Source: Akkermansiaceae bacterium UBA1506 (GTDB lineage: Bacteria > Verrucomicrobiota > Verrucomicrobiia > Verrucomicrobiales > DEV007). From it: a stretch of 26,023 bases of DNA. A model generated the notes under the pieces. It saw only the letters and a list, made by a program, of their open reading frames with translations. It was not told where the DNA came from and did no database searches. Both the position numbers and the translations under genes were made by a program. The stretch covers positions 1 through 26,023 of the forward strand of contig DCQY01000091.1 of the NCBI GenBank assembly GCA_002323995.1, given 5' to 3'. Positions 22,059-26,023 of the stretch are shown piece after piece; the stretch's first letter is position 1, and every line of letters starts with the position of its first letter.

Positions 22059-23585
22059 TTAATAGCTTTTGGCGAAAATAACGCGGCCTTCGGCCTCTTT
22101 GCCAGTGTAAAAGCAGGTGCCGGCTTTTCCACGGAGATCCGGATCATTGGGAATGCAACGAATCGTAACTTTGAGCTCTTTCCCGAGTAGCTCCTCCTCC
22201 TCAACTCCTCCTGCCCAGTGAGCAAGGGCGAAGCCGCCGTGAATTTCGGGCTGTTCGGTATTTTCCGGCGTGAAGAATTTCCGGAACTCATCGATGTTGC
22301 TAATTTCGGTGGTATGCTCTTTACGGAAAGTGACAGCACGTTCAAGGAGCGTATCTTGAATCGACTGCAGGGTGTCGACGATACTGGAGATGGCGTCTTG
22401 AGCAGGAAGGAACTGCTTGTCTTTTGGACCCTGGTCACGCCGAACCAGTGCGACGGAACCGTTTTCGAGGTCGCGAGGACCGATTTCGATGCGAACGGGA
22501 ACACCTTTCTTGATCCACTCCCATGTCTTGACGCCACCACCGAGATCGCGCTTGTCGATCTCGACGCCGATCTTTTCGCCGTGGAAAGATTGAGCACCGA
22601 TTTTGGCAGCCAGTTCCTGGCAGGCTTCAAAGACCGGTTCTTCATGCTCGGGCTTCGGGGTAATGGGAATGATGACGACTTGAGTCGGAGCCACCCGAGG
22701 AGGCAGGACGAGCCCGTCGTCGTCTGAGTGTGCCATCAAGAGCGTACCAATGAGGCGAGTGCTGACGCCCCAGCTTGAAGTCCATGCGAATTCGCGCTTG
22801 GACTCCCGGCCTTCGAACTCGATACCCGCAGCTTTGGAGAAATTCTGTCCGAGGAAGTGGGAGGTACCGGCTTGAATTGCCTTACGATCCTGAACCATGG
22901 CTTCCACGGTGAATGTGTTGAGTGCTCCCGGAAAACGTTCCGCTTCCGTTTTTTCGCCAGCGATGACAGGAACAGCAAGATGGTCGGTGAGGAAGCGCTC
23001 GTAAACTTGATGCATCTTCTTTGTCTCCTCCATTGCTTCGTCGGCGGTTTCGTGAGCGGTGTGACCTTCTTGCCAGAGAAATTCTGCGGTACGGAGAAAC
23101 AGGCGGGGGCGCATCTCCCAGCGCATCACATTAGCCCATTGGTTAATGAGCAGAGGTAGATCGCGGTAGCTCTGCACCCATCGCGCGAAGGCAGCTCCGA
23201 TGATAGTCTCAGAAGTCGGGCGTATCACGTAGGGCTCGGTCAGTTCACCGGAGGGCACCATTTTGCCATCTTTCAGTTCGAGGCGGTGATGGGTGACCAC
23301 AGCACATTCGGTGGCAAATCCTTCTACGTGGGTGGCTTCTTTTTCAAGGTAGCTCACCGGAATGAGCATGGGAAAGTAGGCGTTTTTGTGGCCGGTTTCT
23401 TTGAACCACTGGTCGAGTTGGCCTTGGATCTTTTCCCAGAGCCCGTAGCCCCATGGCTTGATGACCATACAGCCCCTCACTTCCGAGTTTTCGGCTAGAT
23501 CGGCAGCGCGGACGACTTGTTGATACCATTCCGGAAAGTTTTCTTCTCGGGTGGGGGCGATCGCGTTTTTGGGTCCTTTGGCCAT
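22059..23585 (-). CDS. proS: Prolyl-tRNA synthetase, archaeal/eukaryotic type
   Basis: Charges tRNA-Pro with proline in the cytosol. At 508 residues and without the roughly 180-residue editing insertion of the bacterial type, it belongs to the archaeal/eukaryotic-type ProS. Class II features are seen: TEPYVIRPTSET (116-127), motif 2 RWEMRPRLFLRTAEFLWQEGH (155-175, broken only for reading), and the motif 3 region SSWGVSTRLIGTLLM. The anticodon-binding domain follows (QVVIIPITPK; RIEIGPRDLENGSV). The C-terminal domain ends in the terminal Tyr of this type (FAKSY). The start is the ATG at 23585; longer in-frame openings would run into the divergent MOSC gene. Confidence 0.96.
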   Translation of the reverse strand: MAKGPKNAIAPTREENFPEWYQQVVRAADLAENSEVRGCMVIKPWGYGLWEKIQGQLDQWFKETGHKNAYFPMLIPVSYLEKEATHVEGFATECAVVTHHRLELKDGKMVPSGELTEPYVIRPTSETIIGAAFARWVQSYRDLPLLINQWANVMRWEMRPRLFLRTAEFLWQEGHTAHETADEAMEETKKMHQVYERFLTDHLAVPVIAGEKTEAERFPGALNTFTVEAMVQDRKAIQAGTSHFLGQNFSKAAGIEFEGRESKREFAWTSSWGVSTRLIGTLLMAHSDDDGLVLPPRVAPTQVVIIPITPKPEHEEPVFEACQELAAKIGAQSFHGEKIGVEIDKRDLGGGVKTWEWIKKGVPVRIEIGPRDLENGSVALVRRDQGPKDKQFLPAQDAISSIVDTLQSIQDTLLERAVTFRKEHTTEISNIDEFRKFFTPENTEQPEIHGGFALAHWAGGVEEEELLGKELKVTIRCIPNDPDLRGKAGTCFYTGKEAEGRVIFAKSY

Positions 23586-23678
23586 AGATTCTGAGAGACA
23601 CTGGGTTTTCTGTGTCAGTTCGACCGTATCCACGCCTGAGCGAATTGCCAGCAGGGAAATTTGCTCGTATCTTGTGGT

Positions 23679-24134
23679 GTGAAGATTCTCAACCTCTATA
23701 TTTCTGTGGATCACAATTACTACGGGCACTTTGGTAAGCCGGCAGGCGAGAACCCCATCGTCGAAGTTAGTGAGATTGAATGCGTCGCAGGCAGCGGCAT
23801 CAAGGGTGACCGTTTCTTTGATTATAAAGAGGACTACAAGGGGCAGATCACCTTTTTTGAAATCGAAACCCATCGGGATCTCTGTGAGAGATTTTCAGTG
23901 CACGATAAGGGGCCGGAAACCTATCGTCGCAATGTGATTGTTGAGGGTCAGGACCTCAACGATCTGATTGGAAAGGAATTTGAGATCGACGGGGCTCGGT
24001 TTCTGGGGACCGAGGAAGCCAGTCCCTGCTTCTGGATGAATCAAGCTTTTCATGAGGGTGCCGAAGAGGCGCTCCAGGGAAGGGGCGGTTTGCGGGCCAA
24101 GATTATTGCGGGGGGTCGACTTCGTGTCGATTGA
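23679..24134 (+). CDS. MOSC-domain protein
   Basis: Single-domain MOSC protein of 151 residues. MOSC domains occur at the C-terminus of molybdenum-cofactor sulfurases and in small stand-alone proteins thought to handle sulfur for metal-sulfur centres. Seen here: GIKGDRFF (40-47), YKGQITFFEIE (53-63), the TYRRNVIVEG block (81-90), and Cys117 in SPCFWMNQAF, the position of the conserved cysteine; GGLRA (136-140) closes the fold. The start is GTG at 23679 (MKILNLYIS), with a TTG at 23661 as the alternative. It is divergent from proS with 93 nt between starts. The DUF2721 gene begins 7 nt after its stop, so the two form an operon. Confidence 0.85.
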   Translation: MKILNLYISVDHNYYGHFGKPAGENPIVEVSEIECVAGSGIKGDRFFDYKEDYKGQITFFEIETHRDLCERFSVHDKGPETYRRNVIVEGQDLNDLIGKEFEIDGARFLGTEEASPCFWMNQAFHEGAEEALQGRGGLRAKIIAGGRLRVD

Positions 24135-24141
24135 CGAGGTT

Positions 24142-24534
24142 ATGACTCTGGAAATATCAACTCCTGCTCTACTCTTTCCGGCGGTCAGCCTGCTGTTCCT
24201 CGCATACACGAACCGCTTTCTCCACCTCGCTGCTCTTGTTCGCACATTGCATCGGGACTGGGTGGATTTGAAGGATGAAGCACTTCGAGCGCAGATCGAC
24301 AACTTGCGACGCCGCCTCATCTTGATCCGATGGATCCAACTGCTGGGAGCGCTGAGTTTGTTGCTTTGTGTGATCTCGATGGTGTCAGTGATGTTTGAGA
24401 TCCAACTTGTCGGAGTGGTCTGCTTTATCTCCGCCTTAATCTTAATGGGGGCTTCCCTCGTTTTCCTGGTATTGGAAATCTGGTACTCCGGTGGAGCATT
24501 ACAGATTTTGATAAAGCGGGTAGAAGAGGAGTGA
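24142..24534 (+). CDS. DUF2721-family membrane protein
   Basis: Small membrane protein of 130 residues matching the DUF2721 family: TPALLFPAVSLLFLAYTNRFLHLAALVR (7-34) with the conserved Asn24 and Arg25, then a charged helical linker (DLKDEALRAQIDNLRRR) and two helices at about 62-84 and 88-114, ending EIWYSGGAL. The function of the family is unknown. The start is the ATG at 24142, 7 nt after the MOSC stop; a longer frame from 24052 would overlap that gene by 83 nt and adds no domain. The two genes are presumably translated from one mRNA. Confidence 0.85.
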   Translation: MTLEISTPALLFPAVSLLFLAYTNRFLHLAALVRTLHRDWVDLKDEALRAQIDNLRRRLILIRWIQLLGALSLLLCVISMVSVMFEIQLVGVVCFISALILMGASLVFLVLEIWYSGGALQILIKRVEEE

Positions 24535-24552
24535 AGGGCTGTGCAAAGCCCT
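24535..24552 (+). terminator. Weak stem-loop after the DUF2721 gene
   Basis: AGGGCT (24535-24540) and AGCCCT (24547-24552) form a 6-bp stem with a 6-nt loop directly after the stop codon. There is no T-run, so terminator function is only possible. The next 160 nt up to the convergent fadL-like stop show nothing else I can name. Confidence 0.3.
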
Positions 24553-24712
24553 CTACCCTGAGACGATTAAAAGGCGGCATGCCACGGATTGCGGGAAGCG
24601 CGATTGCAGCGCCACTTGAGTGGATTAGTTCTCTGCGGGTTCCTCAAGTCTTAACTAGTAGGAAAATTTCAGAAAGGAGAGAAAAGTCGAAATACTAATT
24701 TGCTAAAGAGTG

Positions 24713-25948
24713 TCAGAATCGGCGGCTATAACTCAATGTCAGGATATCCCACGAGTAGGAATACACTCCGTTGAATGCGGGAGTGATGTTGTTCGTGATC
24801 GTGGAGTTGGGCATGTGAATAAGGCTGTAGGCAAAGTCGATCGTGTTGCACTCGTCCCATGTGTATCCGAATCCGAGGCTGAAAATGTGACGGTCGTCGG
24901 CAGGAATAGCGGGATTCCAAGTAGTTTCAGACATAGGAGTGTCCGAGTAGAGATAGCCGGCCCGGAGCGTTAACTCTTCAATCCACTGATATTCGATGCC
25001 GAAACCAACAGAGATAGAATCCTCCCAAGCGAGGGGGACGGCAGTCTTGCCGTCAAGGAGCGGTTGGTTCGCACCGATATTGAGCGGAACATCGTCATGG
25101 GTAGAGTTTTGGAGCCACTCAAAATCCAATCCAAAGGTGAGCCGCTCGGTCGCAGTAAAGGCATAACCGACCCCCACACTTGCAGGGTGCTCTATCTCAG
25201 AAGTGAAGCGGCTGGTAGGGAGGGCGGCGGTAGGATCAGGAATATTGTCGATCGTGAAGTCACCCTCGTAGTCGACCGAGACTGGCAGCCGCCCAGTCAA
25301 CGCGAGTTGGTGACGATCGCGAAGTGAGAAGTTAATTCCGAAATAGCCGCCGATCCCCCAACCGTTGCCTTCGAAGTTCATTGTTCCATCGGGCACCGGG
25401 GCTGACACAACCAGTGCCCATGGGAAGCGCTGTCTCAAATTGAGATCGGAGCGGTAAATATCGAGGCCAAGTCCAACGGAGACCTCGTCATTAATTTTGA
25501 GTCCCACGGCTGGATTAAATGCAATGGTTTGCAAGCTCACATCAGAGGCGCCCTCGTAGCGAAAGGCCCCAGTTTCGGGCCAACTGATTGCTACTCCGAA
25601 AGGAGCATTCACGCCAAAGCCAAGAGTCACCTCTTCATTCAACGAGTGGGCCAGATAGAGGCTTCCCGTATGTTTCCACGGGTGAATCATGGAGTCGGTT
25701 TGACCAAGCGACCCTGTGAAATCAGTTTTCCCATACCAAGGTTGGTAGGTGACCGTTAAAAGTGTGTCAGTGAAGTCAGCTAGAGTCGCCGGATTGTGCC
25801 GGATTACAGAAGCATCGTCGGTGACGGCTAGGCGACCTCCGATCATGCCCATCGCTTCGGCAGTATCAGGAAGAGCCCTCAAGCCTTCGGCGCTGAACGC
25901 TGGGATGGCGATGAGAGAGAGTAACAAGGCAAAGCTTGGCAAATTCAT
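24713..25948 (-). CDS. FadL/OmpP1-family outer membrane protein
   Basis: Outer-membrane beta-barrel of the FadL/TodX/OmpP1 family (411 residues), which takes up long-chain fatty acids or other hydrophobic compounds. The signal peptide is MNLPSFALLLSLIAIPAFSA, with cleavage expected before EGLRAL. The N-terminal plug has the family pattern: AEAMGMIGGRLAVTDDASVI then NPATLADF (52-59, the NPA motif). The rest alternates aromatic and polar beta-strands (e.g. TVTYQPWYGKTDF, FGLDFEWLQN, LRAGYLYSD) and ends in the outer-membrane signal Phe (LSYSRRF). No fatty-acid oxidation gene is adjacent, so the transported compound is unknown; hydrocarbons and aromatics are other options. It is convergent with the MOSC/DUF2721 pair. 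Confidence 0.9.
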   Translation of the reverse strand: MNLPSFALLLSLIAIPAFSAEGLRALPDTAEAMGMIGGRLAVTDDASVIRHNPATLADFTDTLLTVTYQPWYGKTDFTGSLGQTDSMIHPWKHTGSLYLAHSLNEEVTLGFGVNAPFGVAISWPETGAFRYEGASDVSLQTIAFNPAVGLKINDEVSVGLGLDIYRSDLNLRQRFPWALVVSAPVPDGTMNFEGNGWGIGGYFGINFSLRDRHQLALTGRLPVSVDYEGDFTIDNIPDPTAALPTSRFTSEIEHPASVGVGYAFTATERLTFGLDFEWLQNSTHDDVPLNIGANQPLLDGKTAVPLAWEDSISVGFGIEYQWIEELTLRAGYLYSDTPMSETTWNPAIPADDRHIFSLGFGYTWDECNTIDFAYSLIHMPNSTITNNITPAFNGVYSYSWDILTLSYSRRF

Positions 25949-25973
25949 GATTTCAATAACTTCAATCCACTTA

Positions 25974-26003
25974 TATTTAAGCTTTCCGGAGCTTCGCAGT
26001 CAA
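25974..26003 (-). promoter_or_regulatory. Candidate promoter of the fadL-like gene
   Basis: On the minus strand TTGACT (26003-25998) and TAAATA (25979-25974) are separated by 18 nt, giving a start site near 25967 and a leader of about 19 nt before the ATG at 25948. The -35 is near consensus, the -10 is weak. Confidence 0.35.
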
Positions 26004-26023
26004 TCAAATTATGTGATAATTAT

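Noticed and set aside
22034..22645. 203-codon minus-strand frame within proS, and a 169-codon plus-strand frame at 22218-22727
   Set aside because: Both are out of frame with the clear ProRS protein, with low-complexity Ser/Arg-rich translations and no domain.

Overview
The window looks like ordinary chromosome from a Verrucomicrobiota bacterium, possibly a marine, squalene- and carotenoid-making type such as Rubritalea. This rests on protein style and gene mix, not on a marker gene. The signs are secreted formylglycine sulfatases, a purple-acid-phosphatase-like enzyme, a secreted 3D-domain lipoprotein, an archaeal-type ProRS, few Shine-Dalgarno sites, and a C30 carotenoid-acid ester gene set. 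I see no phage, insertion sequence, CRISPR array or integrase.

Layout. Positions 1-7324 are all on the minus strand: a sulfatase cut by the window edge, a LemA protein, argG with a clear terminator, nth, a 3D-domain lipoprotein and comEC. A tRNA-Gly(TCC) at 7518-7591 opens a plus-strand stretch and lies 16 nt before an unrecognised acidic exported protein. That gene ends in a 20-bp tail-to-tail overlap with a second, iduronate-2-sulfatase-like sulfatase. The sulfatase is divergent from a phosphatase and a polytopic membrane protein.

The most coherent system is at 12464-18643. A class-3-like aldehyde dehydrogenase (minus) is divergent from a tightly packed plus-strand operon of two CrtI-family flavoproteins, a GT2 glycosyltransferase and a CrtO-type acyltransferase. 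These are the counterparts of CrtN, CrtP, AldH, CrtQ and CrtO of staphyloxanthin synthesis. Together they would desaturate a C30 chain, oxidise its end to an aldehyde and then an acid, attach a sugar, and acylate the sugar. No C30 synthase (crtM or hpnCDE) is present, so the precursor must come from elsewhere in the genome.

The right part (18795-25948) is mostly housekeeping on the minus strand: an exported protein with a basic tail, trxB, a renalase-like flavoprotein with an intrinsic terminator, archaeal-type proS, and a FadL-type outer membrane protein at the edge. Between proS and fadL a small MOSC + DUF2721 pair runs on the plus strand. Most start codons were moved inward from the longest reading frame, to the residue where the signal peptide or conserved domain begins.
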